Below, piece after piece: positions 63,791 through 64,000 of a stretch of 64,000 nt of DNA. The stretch's first letter is position 1; the number at the start of each line of letters is the position of its first letter. Both the position numbers and the translations under genes were made by a program. The stretch comes from Pseudorasbora parva (taxonomy: Eukaryota; Chordata; Actinopteri; Cypriniformes; Gobionidae): contig NC_090177.1 of the NCBI RefSeq assembly GCF_024679245.1, positions 25,544,632 to 25,608,631 of the forward strand, read 5' to 3'. Below the pieces are notes generated by a model, which was not told the DNA's origin, did not search any database, and saw only the letters and a list, made by a program, of their open reading frames with translations.

Positions 63791-64000
63791 CTGAAAAATG
63801 CAACAATGTATTATAGAGAAAGCAACAGTACCCGTAATAAAACATGAAACAACATAGTTCGCATAGCATCACATTTGCTGTGCATTGACTAAGCTCACAA
63901 AACATTATTCATGTTGGTAACAACACCAATCTCTAAACAAGTTAATCTTTTTTTTGGTCTATTTGCCCTTTAAATAGCATTACCAAGTACAGTTTCCTCT

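Overview
This looks like nuclear DNA from a teleost fish, most likely a cyprinid. The window is AT-rich, intron-like and gene-poor. It carries long (CA)n, (TG)n, (CT)n and (TTTA)n microsatellites and a dense, nested load of Tc1/mariner, hAT, Harbinger, TTAA-targeting and Ty3/Gypsy elements typical of teleosts. No bacterial, viral or organellar gene organisation is visible. The species call is inference.

Only one host gene segment is convincing. It is a kelch-repeat coding exon on the + strand (CDS 14826-15216, exon perhaps from 14374), most like KLHDC8B, ending at a consensus GTAAGA donor. I found no further kelch exon downstream. If the gene is intact, everything from 15217 to 64000 is its first coding intron, more than 48 kb long.

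Layout. 1-4206: hAT-like fragments, a Harbinger MITE with TAA target duplication, and a three-unit tandem repeat of about 100 bp. 4215-10285: a nest in which a broken Ty3/Gypsy element (minus strand) is split by a hAT element (8-bp duplication TGCTGCAT) and a Tc1 element; its gag region also carries a 111-bp inverted duplication. 10550-14373: microsatellites and non-coding DNA. 14374-15216: the kelch exon. 19157-22930: a TTAA-flanked element, a truncated MITE and a LINE 3' end. 26-28 kb: microsatellites and a foldback element. 29.6 kb: a degenerate THAP exon. 34.4-42.2 kb: several MITEs, a Tc1 relic and a TTAA-flanked element. 43833-49350: one Tc1 element opened up by at least four later insertions. 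50.5-63.0 kb: five copies of a single TTAA-specific family carrying THAP-exon remnants (Kolobok-like), mixed with other TTAA and hAT MITEs and a 1.2-kb element with 340-bp inverted arms.

Every transposase or retroelement reading frame I could follow is broken by stops, frameshifts, deletions or catalytic substitutions, so the elements look dead. The main interest is the nesting order, which gives a relative insertion history, and the THAP-bearing TTAA family with oppositely oriented exon remnants. I found no tRNA, rRNA, CRISPR or operon-like system.
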